Source of the DNA: Spirochaetales bacterium
GTDB lineage: Bacteria > Spirochaetota > Spirochaetia > SZUA-6 > RPPD01
Direction: 5' to 3'
NCBI GenBank assembly: GCA_016930675.1
Contig: JAFGGG010000006.1
Coordinates: forward strand, 62,001 to 126,000
DNA: 64,000 nt
The notes beneath the pieces are model-generated. The model ran no database searches and was not told the DNA's origin. It saw only the letters and a list, made by a program, of their open reading frames with translations. A program made the translations under genes and the position numbers. Shown in pieces: positions 55,471 through 63,883 of this stretch (its first letter is position 1; the number at the start of each line of letters is the position of its first letter).

Positions 55471-55920
55471 ATGGCGTTACTTGATTTAATCTCAGAGGAC
55501 ATAATAAAAGTGCCCTTGGTTTCGACATCGAAGTCTGAGGTGATTAAAGAATTAATTCAGGTATTGAAAGACGCAGGTAAAATTGAAGACACAGCGAAAG
55601 CCTATGAAGCGGTAATGAAACGGGAAGACATGGGAAGTACCGGTTTGGAAAAGGGTATCGCCGTTCCTCACGCTAAGACAGATCAGGTGAAAACTCTAAC
55701 AATAGCAATCGGCGTGGCTCCTTCCGGTGTGGAGTTCAATGCCATAGACGGGGAAAAGTCTAAAATCTTTTTTCTGATTTTGGCGCCGCCGGATCAGTCC
55801 GGTCCTCATATTGAAGCCCTGGCTGATATCGCGCGTATTACACGCTCCGAAGCTTTTTGCAGACTTTTAAACGCTTCCAAATCAGCAAAGGAAGTTGTTG
55901 ATATGTTTTGTGAAGAATAG
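55471..55920 (+). CDS. ptsN: PTS EIIA component, fructose/nitrogen type
   Basis: 149 residues, EIIA-Fru/Ntr fold: a Gly-containing start, then GLEKGIAVPHAKTDQVK, where the His (about 67) is the phosphorylation site, and KIFFLILAPPDQSGPHIEAL. No EIIB or EIIC domain is attached or encoded nearby, so a regulatory PtsN-like role is more likely than sugar transport. 50 bp after the UspA-like gene, AGAAAGGA before the ATG. Confidence 0.88.
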   Translation: MALLDLISEDIIKVPLVSTSKSEVIKELIQVLKDAGKIEDTAKAYEAVMKREDMGSTGLEKGIAVPHAKTDQVKTLTIAIGVAPSGVEFNAIDGEKSKIFFLILAPPDQSGPHIEALADIARITRSEAFCRLLNASKSAKEVVDMFCEE

Positions 55921-55943
55921 CTGTAATTGCTTTTTAATATATT

Positions 55944-56765
55944 ATGAAATCCTTTATTCTCGCTTTATGTCAAAACAGACCCTCCTATGATATTCAACAA
56001 AATTTAAAGAGAGTGTTTGAGATGTTGAACAAGGCCGCCCGAAAAGGCGCCGAGTTAATAGTTCTTCCTGAAATTTTTTACTATCCCTATGAAATCGAAA
56101 AATTAAGAGATCAGACGGATAAAGATAACCAGATCCTCAACCTGCTTTGTGAATGGGCCGGAACCAATAAAAAATATTTATGCACGGGTTCGTTTGTGGA
56201 AAAAAGGAGTGATGCATTATACAACACAGCTTATCTGATCGATCCGGAGGGCACTATCATACTCAAGTACTCCAAGTCTCATCTTTTTGACGTGGAACTG
56301 CCCAATCTAAAAGTACAGGAATCGGCGGTGTTTACAAAAGGAGATACGATTGATGTGGCAGACTGCGAACTGGGTAAAATCGGCATATTGATCTGTTACG
56401 ATATTCGTTTTCCGGAAATGGCCCGGCTGTTAGGTCGCCGGGGCGCGGAGATCATCCTCGTGCCGGCCGCGTTCAATACCGTTACCGGCCCCGCGCACTG
56501 GAAAATCACATTCCGTTCCCGGGCTGTGGAGAATCAGTGTTTTGTAGCCGCGGTCTCTCCGGCCAGGAACAGGAGATCATCTTATCGGGCCTACGGTCAT
56601 TCGCTGATTATCGACCCCTGGGGCAGGGCACTGGCAGAAGCAGGCACCGGAGAAGAAATCGTTTTCGCCCGTCTGGATCCGAAAGTGCTGATTGATACCA
56701 GGGTAAAATTGCCTTTGCTGAGACACAGAAGAGATGATCTGTATAAACTCACGGATAAACCGTGA
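55944..56765 (+). CDS. Carbon-nitrogen hydrolase, omega-amidase-like
   Basis: 273 residues of the nitrilase superfamily. The catalytic triad can be seen: Glu in LPEIFYYP (about 43), Lys in LKYSKSHLFD (about 112) and Cys in ILICYDIRFPE (about 150). The closest look-alikes are Nit2/omega-amidases, which hydrolyse 2-oxoglutaramate or 2-oxosuccinamate. Substrate not proven. It follows ptsN by 23 bp and converges on the transglutaminase gene. Confidence 0.88.
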   Translation: MKSFILALCQNRPSYDIQQNLKRVFEMLNKAARKGAELIVLPEIFYYPYEIEKLRDQTDKDNQILNLLCEWAGTNKKYLCTGSFVEKRSDALYNTAYLIDPEGTIILKYSKSHLFDVELPNLKVQESAVFTKGDTIDVADCELGKIGILICYDIRFPEMARLLGRRGAEIILVPAAFNTVTGPAHWKITFRSRAVENQCFVAAVSPARNRRSSYRAYGHSLIIDPWGRALAEAGTGEEIVFARLDPKVLIDTRVKLPLLRHRRDDLYKLTDKP

Positions 56766-56784
56766 CACGTTTTTAACATTTTTA

Positions 56785-58428
56785 CTAGTCCGAGGCTGGG
56801 GCAGGAATTACCTTGATGATGCTATTTTTTCCGCTTAACACCTCATACTCTTCAGTGACGGTATAGTATTTCCGTTCCCTGTTCCCGCCCCTGTAGTGTT
56901 TTGCACCGTATGCTTCCGCACCCAGTTCGGTATCATCCGTTCCTCCCATGCGGGATATGATGATTCTGTTCTGAGGTTTTCCAAAGAGGTATTCGAAATC
57001 CCAACTCGACGGATCGGACGAATCGATTGCAGTGACATCAACCGGAACCCAGCCGGTTCCCGGATAATATACTTCCGTCCAGCGGTGAAAACCGTTTTCT
57101 TTATCCCCAATTATTATGCCCCCGACAAGCCGTGTCGGGATATTGTTTAAACGGGCCAGCGCGGAAAAAAGAAACGAGTATTCGGAACAGGAGCCACGTC
57201 CGTTTTGGAGGGCGGTCTCGGCGTTTTCCCAGGTGTCATCCATATGATAATCCATAGTGGTAATAATATAACGCACAATATTTTCTATCAGTTGTTTCAT
57301 CCCGGCCGCTTCTTTGCCCTCGCTGTCCTTGCGCGCGGCCAGGGCGGCCTGTTTTATCAGCGGCGAGTCCATCCTGAACCTCGAATCGTTTGCAAGGTAA
57401 TTTTTTTTAATCTGATCCGGAATACGAGCAAGCGCTGACAGGGGGGTCTCGCTTATTTTATATCGTATCGCCCACATAATGGTATCCGCCTTGTAGGAAA
57501 GAGAAAATGAACCTTCAACCGGAATAAGCTGCTCAAAACAGGCCACGGGCTGATCGTAGCGGTCGTTTTTTATCCGGTCCGGTTTGCTTGTCCAGGCAAG
57601 CGCGTCGATTGTCTGCTCGCTTGAATTGCCCGGTATGGGAATGACGAACCGCGCATGACACGGTTCGGTGGTGCTTACGTTCCGGCTTTCCAGAATATAC
57701 CGATACGTTATCCGGCAGGGAAGGGAGAGCACGGCCTTATCCGTTTCTATGAAATCAACCATGTCCAGGGAGGATGTTCCCCTGTTGTGGATATAGAGCC
57801 TTTCCCTGTAAAAAACAAATCCCTTAGCGTATGAATTATCAGCCCCGGTGTAAACGGAAAAGAGCGCCTTTTCCGTATCAGGATCGAACTTTATGACACT
57901 TCGTGTTTTTATATCGTATATCCAGAGTGCTCCGTTATAGTAAAGGATATCAGACGGTTCGAGTCCCGGGCAGGGTATGGTTTTTTTAACATTAAAGTTG
58001 TTGTCCAGCCGGTGGATAACATAGTTGCTTTCCTTCATATCCAGGAGATAAAGAAGGTCGTCAGCGGCGGTAATTGAAAGCAGATCGGCAGTATTTTCGA
58101 TTGCATATACCAGCACTTTGCCGTTTTCTTTAGAAAGAATCCGCCGGCGCGAACAGTAATAGATTTTCTCCTTGTAGATACAGGCGTCCGTGATATACCA
58201 GCCTTTCATATCATCGACTTTTTCAAGGGTAAAGTCCTCTTTTACACGGTACAGTGTTCTTGAAGCCTGATCGCCGAAATAGAATGTACGGCCGTCACTG
58301 AAAAAATAACGGGCTTGTTTGTCTTTAAAGGGGAGGTCGAACCGTCGTATTATCGCTTCTTCAGACCAAAGGGGAAACAGGTTGAGCAGTACATATACGC
58401 TTATTATTATTATTGTTGATAATTTCAT
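56785..58428 (-). CDS. Secreted transglutaminase-like protein with propeller-like region
   Basis: 547 residues with a signal peptide (about 1-24, ending PLWSEE). Residues about 28-225 are repeated short strands in the style of a beta propeller (FSDGRTFYFGDQASRTLYRV; ITAADDLLYLLDMKES). Residues about 385-480 are a transglutaminase/cysteine-protease-like core: Cys in GRGSCSEYS (about 412), His in GFHRWTEVY, Asp in VPVDVTAID, so the triad is intact. These domains act as peptidases, amidases or crosslinkers; the substrate is unknown. Monocistronic on the minus strand. Confidence 0.85.
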   Translation of the reverse strand: MKLSTIIIISVYVLLNLFPLWSEEAIIRRFDLPFKDKQARYFFSDGRTFYFGDQASRTLYRVKEDFTLEKVDDMKGWYITDACIYKEKIYYCSRRRILSKENGKVLVYAIENTADLLSITAADDLLYLLDMKESNYVIHRLDNNFNVKKTIPCPGLEPSDILYYNGALWIYDIKTRSVIKFDPDTEKALFSVYTGADNSYAKGFVFYRERLYIHNRGTSSLDMVDFIETDKAVLSLPCRITYRYILESRNVSTTEPCHARFVIPIPGNSSEQTIDALAWTSKPDRIKNDRYDQPVACFEQLIPVEGSFSLSYKADTIMWAIRYKISETPLSALARIPDQIKKNYLANDSRFRMDSPLIKQAALAARKDSEGKEAAGMKQLIENIVRYIITTMDYHMDDTWENAETALQNGRGSCSEYSFLFSALARLNNIPTRLVGGIIIGDKENGFHRWTEVYYPGTGWVPVDVTAIDSSDPSSWDFEYLFGKPQNRIIISRMGGTDDTELGAEAYGAKHYRGGNRERKYYTVTEEYEVLSGKNSIIKVIPAPASD

Positions 58429-58602
58429 GGTATCGATAACTCCCGGACAGTTTCCTTAAATTCTTATAAAAAAAAGCATTGTGGGTTTTGGCAATACAGC
58501 CAAGATTAATTATAAATGATTTCATATCAAATACAAGAATGTCTTTATCTTACAAAATGGATTTTTCGCACGATAGGAAAGATATTTTCACAGTCCAACA
58601 CC

Positions 58603-58631
58603 TTGACAAATCTATGGTTTTTATGTAGGTT
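58603..58631 (+). promoter_or_regulatory. Promoter of tRNA-Val
   Basis: TTGACA (58603-58608), 17-nt spacer, TAGGTT (58626-58631); the tRNA starts at 58642, so the 5' leader is a few bases only. The region 58429-58602 between the transglutaminase gene and this promoter contains nothing recognisable. Confidence 0.65.
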
Positions 58632-58641
58632 CACCTGGTAC

Positions 58642-58714
58642 GGGCGGTTAGCTCAGCTGGGAGAGCGTCTGGTTTACACCCAGAAGGTCGTGGGTTCGAT
58701 CCCCCCACCGCCCA
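58642..58714 (+). tRNA. tRNA-Val (UAC)
   Basis: A 73-nt cloverleaf. Acceptor GGGCGGT pairs with ACCGCCC; D-arm GCTC/GAGC; anticodon stem TCTGG/CCAGA around TTTACAC, so anticodon TAC, valine; T-loop TTCGATC. The T-stem GTGGG/CCCCC has one T-C mismatch. CCA is not encoded. No terminator is evident after it. Confidence 0.96.
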
Positions 58715-58728
58715 AATCCCAAAATACT

Positions 58729-59011
58729 TTACGGACTGCACTCATACGCTTCCAGATCATAAGCCGAACCTTCGGGCCGGGTTTTACTGTCCAAGTCTGT
58801 CTGCGCCCCGCCGGGACTATAATCCACGGCCGGCGACTGAATCGAATTCCGCTTCGGAGGGGCGGTCGTAGAAGTGAGAGGTGATATACTCATCCGTGAT
58901 GAGCTTTGGCGGCTGTTAGGACAACAAAGCCGGTGTTATTGTCTGGGCGTTTAAGCTTGCAGAGACGGGCGTAATAGCGAGGGTAAAAATTAACAGGGTT
59001 ATAAGTTTATT
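58729..59011 (-). pseudogene. Decayed gene for a secreted protein
   Basis: On the minus strand, from just after the kinase-like gene, the frame reads NKLITLLIFTLAITPVSA, a perfect-looking signal peptide, then SLNAQTITPALLS and a TAA (58918-58916). The same frame goes on as QPPKLITDEYITSHFYDRPS EAEFDSVAGRGL to a TAG, and a shifted frame continues with AQTDLDSKTRPEGSAYDLEA to a stop at 58729. No ATG starts it. This looks like the remains of a small exported protein, broken by a stop, a frameshift and loss of its start. Family not recognised. Confidence 0.45.
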
Positions 59012-59019
59012 GACTGAGC

Positions 59020-60726
59020 TTATTGGTATTTCCTTTTTTTCATTTTTAAAAACTCAAAATTGCAGATTCTTATATCGGGCAGCCCTCTTTGATCCAGTAC
59101 CAGTCGTCCTTTACTGTTAAGCGATAATAATAGATGCCTGCCGCCCAGATTAAGATCCTCGACACCGACCTTGGCGAGTCTTTCCTTTTTGTTTTTTATT
59201 AATAGGATGTATTCATTCAATGATATTTCTTTATTTCTATACGCGTCTAATGCATTTATACCCTTATAATAATCCCCGTCCAAAACCGCCAGTTTTTCAT
59301 CGGGACCGTTCCAGTAACCCCAGATCAGCAGATAGCTTTTATCCCTTTGCAGCAGAGGATCTCCATGGGGTGTGAGAAGCTTGCTGTGGGTTTTATATCT
59401 TCTGCCGTCGAAAAAGCTACGAGCGATAGCGGTTTTGGTTCCGGTCTTATAAATCGCTCTGGGAAAAATTGTTCTTATGCCATGTCTGCTTAAATATATG
59501 GCGATACTGATCTCTTCAAACGGACTATTATAACCGTATCTGATAATCTTTCTTTCATCCTTTTTAAAGGGGTCCATTTCAGGTGTGTAACCGACTTTTG
59601 AGACTTTCCATACCACATTTATATTGTCCTTTGTGACCGTATGATATATTTCATGATTAACGGATAATTTAGTTCGCGGGGTCTTTTCCCAGCGCTCGGG
59701 TAAAAAATAATCGAATAAGTAAGGATCCCTGCCTACAACCCATAAAGCGCCGTTAGTGCTCTCACAGTGACCGTAAATATAATCAACTCCGAAAATAGTT
59801 ACATGCTTTAAATGGGGGGGGATTATTTCTTCTGACCGGTTGCTGAATCTGCTTGTCTGTCGCTTTAAATAATTAATCCGTTTTACTTTTTTGACGATCT
59901 TATCACGTTCCGGCGTGCGTTCCAATAGTTCGTAATCCACTACGGCATAAAGTATATTCCCTCTCTGATCCGCTAATGGATTTCCGTTTTTTTGAGGACG
60001 GATAATAATGTGATGCGGTTTTCGGTCTCTTACAATAAATCCCTTTTTTCTCATCGTTCGCTCGGCGTTTACGGTAAGCTGCTCCATTTGTTTTTGCGAA
60101 AGTCTGTGCTGTGTGTATGCTTGAACAGCATCTATTCCTTTAATCCATTCGTAGATGACTATATAAGGCCTGAACATATCCAATATGACTTCATTATGTT
60201 TTTCTATTTTTGATTGCATTTTGTATTTTCTTCTGCCTACCTGCCACAATTCAAGCCGCTCTTGAGGAACATAAATGGCAAGAGGTTTTTGTGTTATGAT
60301 AACCCCTTTTGATTCGTATTTGGAATTTCGCAACTCCATTACTAATGAAAACTCTTCAAACGGGCTGTTGAACTCCGCCGAACCCAAATAATCTATGTGT
60401 TCGGCGCCGGGGATATCCTGTCCCATTCTGTTATATTTGATGACGATGTCTATGCTTTTTTGGGCAATTGATTTTGTTTTAACCTTATATGTACAGCTTG
60501 TTCCCGATAAGCGCACGGAATTATTGTCAAACCACTCCTTATCCAAGATGAAATTCTCAGGTTTCAGATTTTCCACAAACGGTAAACCGTATTTTGTAAG
60601 ATAGAGATCACTTTTGTTCTTAAATTTTATATGGGCATACTCGACATCTAAAATCTTTTCGGGTTCCGTGTCAATTTTTATTGTTTGTGAGTCCGCCATT
60701 TTATCAGCTCTTAATTCGTTAAGCAT
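59020..60726 (-). CDS. Protein of two tandem kinase-like repeats
   Basis: 568 residues, no signal or membrane segment. Two repeats align: VIKYNRMGQ (K97) with VVWKVSKVG (K374); FNSPFEEFS (119-127) with YNSPFEEIS (399-407); IKGIDAVQAY (195-204) with YKGINALDAY (487-496); VRDRKPHHIII (232-242) with VEDLNLGGRHLLL (522-534); ADQRGNILYAVVDYELL (252-268) with LDQRGLPDIRICNFEFL (545-561). The order Lys, Glu, catalytic-loop Asp, metal Asp is that of protein/lipopolysaccharide kinase folds. The second repeat has Asn556 where the first has Asp264, so it may be a pseudokinase. The gene is downstream of GT4 in the minus-strand glycan operon; the substrate is unknown. Confidence 0.7.
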   Translation of the reverse strand: MLNELRADKMADSQTIKIDTEPEKILDVEYAHIKFKNKSDLYLTKYGLPFVENLKPENFILDKEWFDNNSVRLSGTSCTYKVKTKSIAQKSIDIVIKYNRMGQDIPGAEHIDYLGSAEFNSPFEEFSLVMELRNSKYESKGVIITQKPLAIYVPQERLELWQVGRRKYKMQSKIEKHNEVILDMFRPYIVIYEWIKGIDAVQAYTQHRLSQKQMEQLTVNAERTMRKKGFIVRDRKPHHIIIRPQKNGNPLADQRGNILYAVVDYELLERTPERDKIVKKVKRINYLKRQTSRFSNRSEEIIPPHLKHVTIFGVDYIYGHCESTNGALWVVGRDPYLFDYFLPERWEKTPRTKLSVNHEIYHTVTKDNINVVWKVSKVGYTPEMDPFKKDERKIIRYGYNSPFEEISIAIYLSRHGIRTIFPRAIYKTGTKTAIARSFFDGRRYKTHSKLLTPHGDPLLQRDKSYLLIWGYWNGPDEKLAVLDGDYYKGINALDAYRNKEISLNEYILLIKNKKERLAKVGVEDLNLGGRHLLLSLNSKGRLVLDQRGLPDIRICNFEFLKMKKRKYQ

Positions 60727-60762
60727 TTCAGTTATAATATATCATTTTTAAGCTAAAAAGTA

Positions 60763-61899
60763 TCAATCTATATACACATACTTGGCCTTTCCATAAGGCA
60801 CTTTTACTACAGAATGATATATCTCCACGTGTTTTTTGGCCGTATTTGTCCAGTTTACTTTTTGTTTCACATACTTCTTGCTGTTTTCTTTTAGTGTCGC
60901 ATACAGATTCCGGTCTTTTAAAATTTTTAAAATATTGCGTGTAAATTCTATATCTGTGTCGGCTATCAGACCGCCCGCGCTCCGTTTAATGGATTCGGTT
61001 AAGGGTATTATATTGGAAGCCACAAAGGGTTTATGAAATGCATAGCAGTGAGCTAAAATACCGCTTTGGCCGCTGCGCTCGTAAGGAAAGACCACAACAT
61101 CGCTTGAACAGAGGATGGTGTCGAAAGTATTTTGAGGAAACTGTCCCCTTAGCACCATGATATTATCCAGAGCGGGAGACCTGTTTATGGATTCAAAAAA
61201 ATCTGTTTGATAATCCAGAAACTCCAATCCCCTTAATTTACCCGCGATTAATAAAACAGCGTTCGGTTCCTTTTTCACAATGCCGGGAAAAATCTTGATA
61301 ATTCTATGAAAGCCTTTAGTAGGCCTGAAATAACCGCACAACAGAATAACCTTTTTATTTTCCAGATTAAGCTTTTTCTTTGCGTCGGGAATTTCCTCAA
61401 CCTCCCGTACGCCATGAGGGATGACGTGGATCTTGTTCCGCCATTGAGTTCCGAAGAAATCCAGCAGAATCTGCTTCTGGTACTGTTCATGAACAATGAC
61501 GGCGCTGCTTTCGGATATGATAAGTCGAATGATTGTTTTGGACTGTTCCCCGAAATCATCATACACTGTGTGCAGCGTGGTTACAACAGGTATGCCCACA
61601 AGTTTGTTTCTTAATATCAACTCAATCACCTGCACGCCCCTTTGCGAACCGAAGAGTCCGAATTCATGCTGGATGTGGATAATATCCGGTGTAAGCTTGG
61701 TGCTGATATTGAAAATGAGTTTTGCCAGTGAAATGCTTTCGGGCCAATATACGGGAAACACATTCTCACCCTGAGCGCCATACTGGCTTACGATAAAGGT
61801 TTCATTGTGGAGTTTTCGCAAAACCTGATTTAGATAGCTGGTATAGCTCGCAATACCGCACTCAATCGGAGGATATGTGGAAACAAAGCATATTCTCAT
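60763..61899 (-). CDS. GT4-family glycosyltransferase
   Basis: 378 residues with the GT-B fold: N-domain MRICFVSTYPPIECGIASYT and HIQHEFGLFG, then the C-domain GYFRPTKGFHRIIKIFPGI and PYERSGQSGILAHCYAFHKP, where the Glu and Gly of the nucleotide-sugar site lie. It should transfer a sugar from a nucleotide donor, with retention of configuration. It follows the GH130 genes by 3 bp, so it probably builds, and they break down or reshape, one glycan. Such GT4-GH130 neighbours occur in thermophiles with beta-1,2-mannan metabolism; the link here is inference. Confidence 0.9.
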   Translation of the reverse strand: MRICFVSTYPPIECGIASYTSYLNQVLRKLHNETFIVSQYGAQGENVFPVYWPESISLAKLIFNISTKLTPDIIHIQHEFGLFGSQRGVQVIELILRNKLVGIPVVTTLHTVYDDFGEQSKTIIRLIISESSAVIVHEQYQKQILLDFFGTQWRNKIHVIPHGVREVEEIPDAKKKLNLENKKVILLCGYFRPTKGFHRIIKIFPGIVKKEPNAVLLIAGKLRGLEFLDYQTDFFESINRSPALDNIMVLRGQFPQNTFDTILCSSDVVVFPYERSGQSGILAHCYAFHKPFVASNIIPLTESIKRSAGGLIADTDIEFTRNILKILKDRNLYATLKENSKKYVKQKVNWTNTAKKHVEIYHSVVKVPYGKAKYVYID

Positions 61900-61902
61900 G
61901 TG

Positions 61903-62958
61903 TCACGCCTCCTGTTTAAGGATTGATAGAAGTTCCGGTATATTTGTTTGGACGAGAGCAATGCCGTCGTCACAGCACCCGTAATAGAGCATTATGCCGC
62001 CGTCCGGTTTTACAACAAGACCGTTTGAAAATACCACATTCGGTACAAATCCCCGCTGCTCGTACGGCAGTTTGGGGTAAAGAACCGGTGTCTTGCTTCT
62101 TTTTAAAACATGCGTGGGATTGTTTAAATCAAGCAATGCCAGAAACAAGGAATACGCCTGATCCTGACCCTTGGCATGATAGATGACAAGCCAGCCCCGA
62201 TCTGTTTTTATGGGTGGCGGCCCCGGACCGATTTTTTCTTTTTCAAAGGATATGTTTCTCGGACGCAGCAGGCATTTGTGATTGCCCCAGTGCAGGAGAT
62301 CCGGTGATTCACTTATCCAGATTGAGGGTCTGCCGAAACCTATGTTATGGGGCCGTGCCAGGGCGTAATATTTTTTATGTATCTTTTCGGGGAACAGGAC
62401 GACATTTTTTGTAAGGGGAGGGAAGATAATGCCTTTTCTGTGTACGGTTTTGAAATCCTCGGTAAGAGCTAAAGCCGCAGCCCAACCGTCTCCTGATACT
62501 GCTGTGTAGGTGATGTAATATTTTCCATCTATCATGCTTACCCGCGCGTCTTCAATTCCATAACATTCACTCGCATCACAGGGAAATAAAAAAGGCTTGT
62601 CCGGCATTTTAAAGTGAATGCCGTCCCTGCTTTGGGCAAGCCTTACATGGCTTATCGTGGACAGATAATCTGTTGATTTGTATACCACTCCTCTGCTATC
62701 CTTCAATTGAAGATCCGGATCGTTTTGCGGTTTCTCCAGGATTTCCGCTGTTCCCTGTCCCGCGTTGAATTTGTAATACGGGACGGATATATAGCCCGCT
62801 TTTGGTTCACATCCTTCCGCCACACGGGCCAGAAGTATAATCGTATCGTTAAACAGTGCCGCGCCCGGATTAAACACGCCTCTGACAACATATCCGCCTC
62901 TGGAGGGTTTGACGTCTCGGGGTGTAAGCAGTGGATTGGCGGGGTGTCTTTTTAACAT
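61903..62958 (-). CDS. GH130-family mannoside phosphorylase/hydrolase, paralogue 2
   Basis: 351 residues, five-bladed propeller of GH130. ECYGIEDARVSMIDGKYYIT holds the Asp used for catalysis, and GRPSIWISESPDLLHWGNHK, GPGPPPIKTDRGWLVIYH and LYPKLPYEQRGFVPNVVFSN are family landmarks. Members phosphorolyse or hydrolyse beta-mannosides. The first residues overlap the end of paralogue 1 (7 bp). Confidence 0.92.
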   Translation of the reverse strand: MLKRHPANPLLTPRDVKPSRGGYVVRGVFNPGAALFNDTIILLARVAEGCEPKAGYISVPYYKFNAGQGTAEILEKPQNDPDLQLKDSRGVVYKSTDYLSTISHVRLAQSRDGIHFKMPDKPFLFPCDASECYGIEDARVSMIDGKYYITYTAVSGDGWAAALALTEDFKTVHRKGIIFPPLTKNVVLFPEKIHKKYYALARPHNIGFGRPSIWISESPDLLHWGNHKCLLRPRNISFEKEKIGPGPPPIKTDRGWLVIYHAKGQDQAYSLFLALLDLNNPTHVLKRSKTPVLYPKLPYEQRGFVPNVVFSNGLVVKPDGGIMLYYGCCDDGIALVQTNIPELLSILKQEA

Positions 62959-63881
62959 TCAACAGTCCGCTTAATAATGTCATTGAACTGCGCGGTAGCC
63001 ATGCAGATACAGGTATCGGCAGCGCCGTAATAGATTTTAATTTCTCCGTCCGGTTCAATGATTGCGCCGCAGGCAAAGACCACATTGTTTACATCGCCTA
63101 TGCGCTCATACAGCTCTCTGGGCGCAAGAAGCGGTTCCGAGCACCTGGCAATAAGCTTTGCCGGATCGGTCAGATCTAAAAGAGCGCTGCCTATTTTATA
63201 TATAGGACCGGTGCTTGTCATTTTTACTCCATGATATATTTCAAGCCAGCCTTTAGCGGTTTTGATGGGCGGCACGGATGCTCCGACACGATAAGAATCC
63301 CACATTCCCGGACGCGGTGAGATCAACACCCTGTGACTGCCCCAGTGAATAAGATCATCGGAAAAGGAAATCCAGATTGAACCTATGCCTTTGCCAATGG
63401 GACGATCCAGGCGTACAAATCTGTTGTTAACCTTTTCCGGGAAAAGCACACCGTCCTTATTGCCCGGTTCGGAAATAAATGCAATTCTTTCATAGCTGTT
63501 AAAATCTTCGGTTTTGGCTATTTCGATTCGAGGACCCCAGGGGGAGACCGCGGTAAATAAAATGTAGTATGTGCCGTTATATTCCGTAATCCGAGGATCC
63601 TCAATGCCCTTTGTTTCATATCTGGCAAATGGACCCTGTTTGGCGGGCAGCATTACCGGCTTCTCCTCAACCGAAAAATGAAAACCATCCCGGCTTCTGG
63701 CCAGAGCAAAAAATGAATATCCCTGTTGGCCTTCAATTCGAAGCAGCAGCAGGTAATTGCCTTTATGTTTAACCGGTGAGCAGTTAAACACGGTATTGCA
63801 GCGGAAGGGAATGTTCTCTAACGTTATGATGGGATTTTTTTCATACCGGTGTAAAAAATCTCTTCCTTTTTTGGTGCTCAT
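62952..63881 (-). CDS. GH130-family mannoside phosphorylase/hydrolase, paralogue 1
   Basis: 309 residues, the same fold: GIEDPRITEYNGTYYILFTA (catalytic Asp), KGIGSIWISFSDDLIHWGSH, GASVPPIKTAKGWLEIYHG, then LYERIGDVNNVVFACGAII and YYGAADTCICMATA. About 40 residues shorter than paralogue 2, mainly in loops. It begins 2 bp after the stop of the third copy, so the three genes form one operon. Confidence 0.92.
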   Translation of the reverse strand: MSTKKGRDFLHRYEKNPIITLENIPFRCNTVFNCSPVKHKGNYLLLLRIEGQQGYSFFALARSRDGFHFSVEEKPVMLPAKQGPFARYETKGIEDPRITEYNGTYYILFTAVSPWGPRIEIAKTEDFNSYERIAFISEPGNKDGVLFPEKVNNRFVRLDRPIGKGIGSIWISFSDDLIHWGSHRVLISPRPGMWDSYRVGASVPPIKTAKGWLEIYHGVKMTSTGPIYKIGSALLDLTDPAKLIARCSEPLLAPRELYERIGDVNNVVFACGAIIEPDGEIKIYYGAADTCICMATAQFNDIIKRTVEC

Positions 63882-63883
63882 GC

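Noticed and set aside
58516-58884. Open frame on the plus strand across the tRNA
   Set aside because: It runs through tRNA-Val and the decayed minus-strand gene; the translation has no family features.
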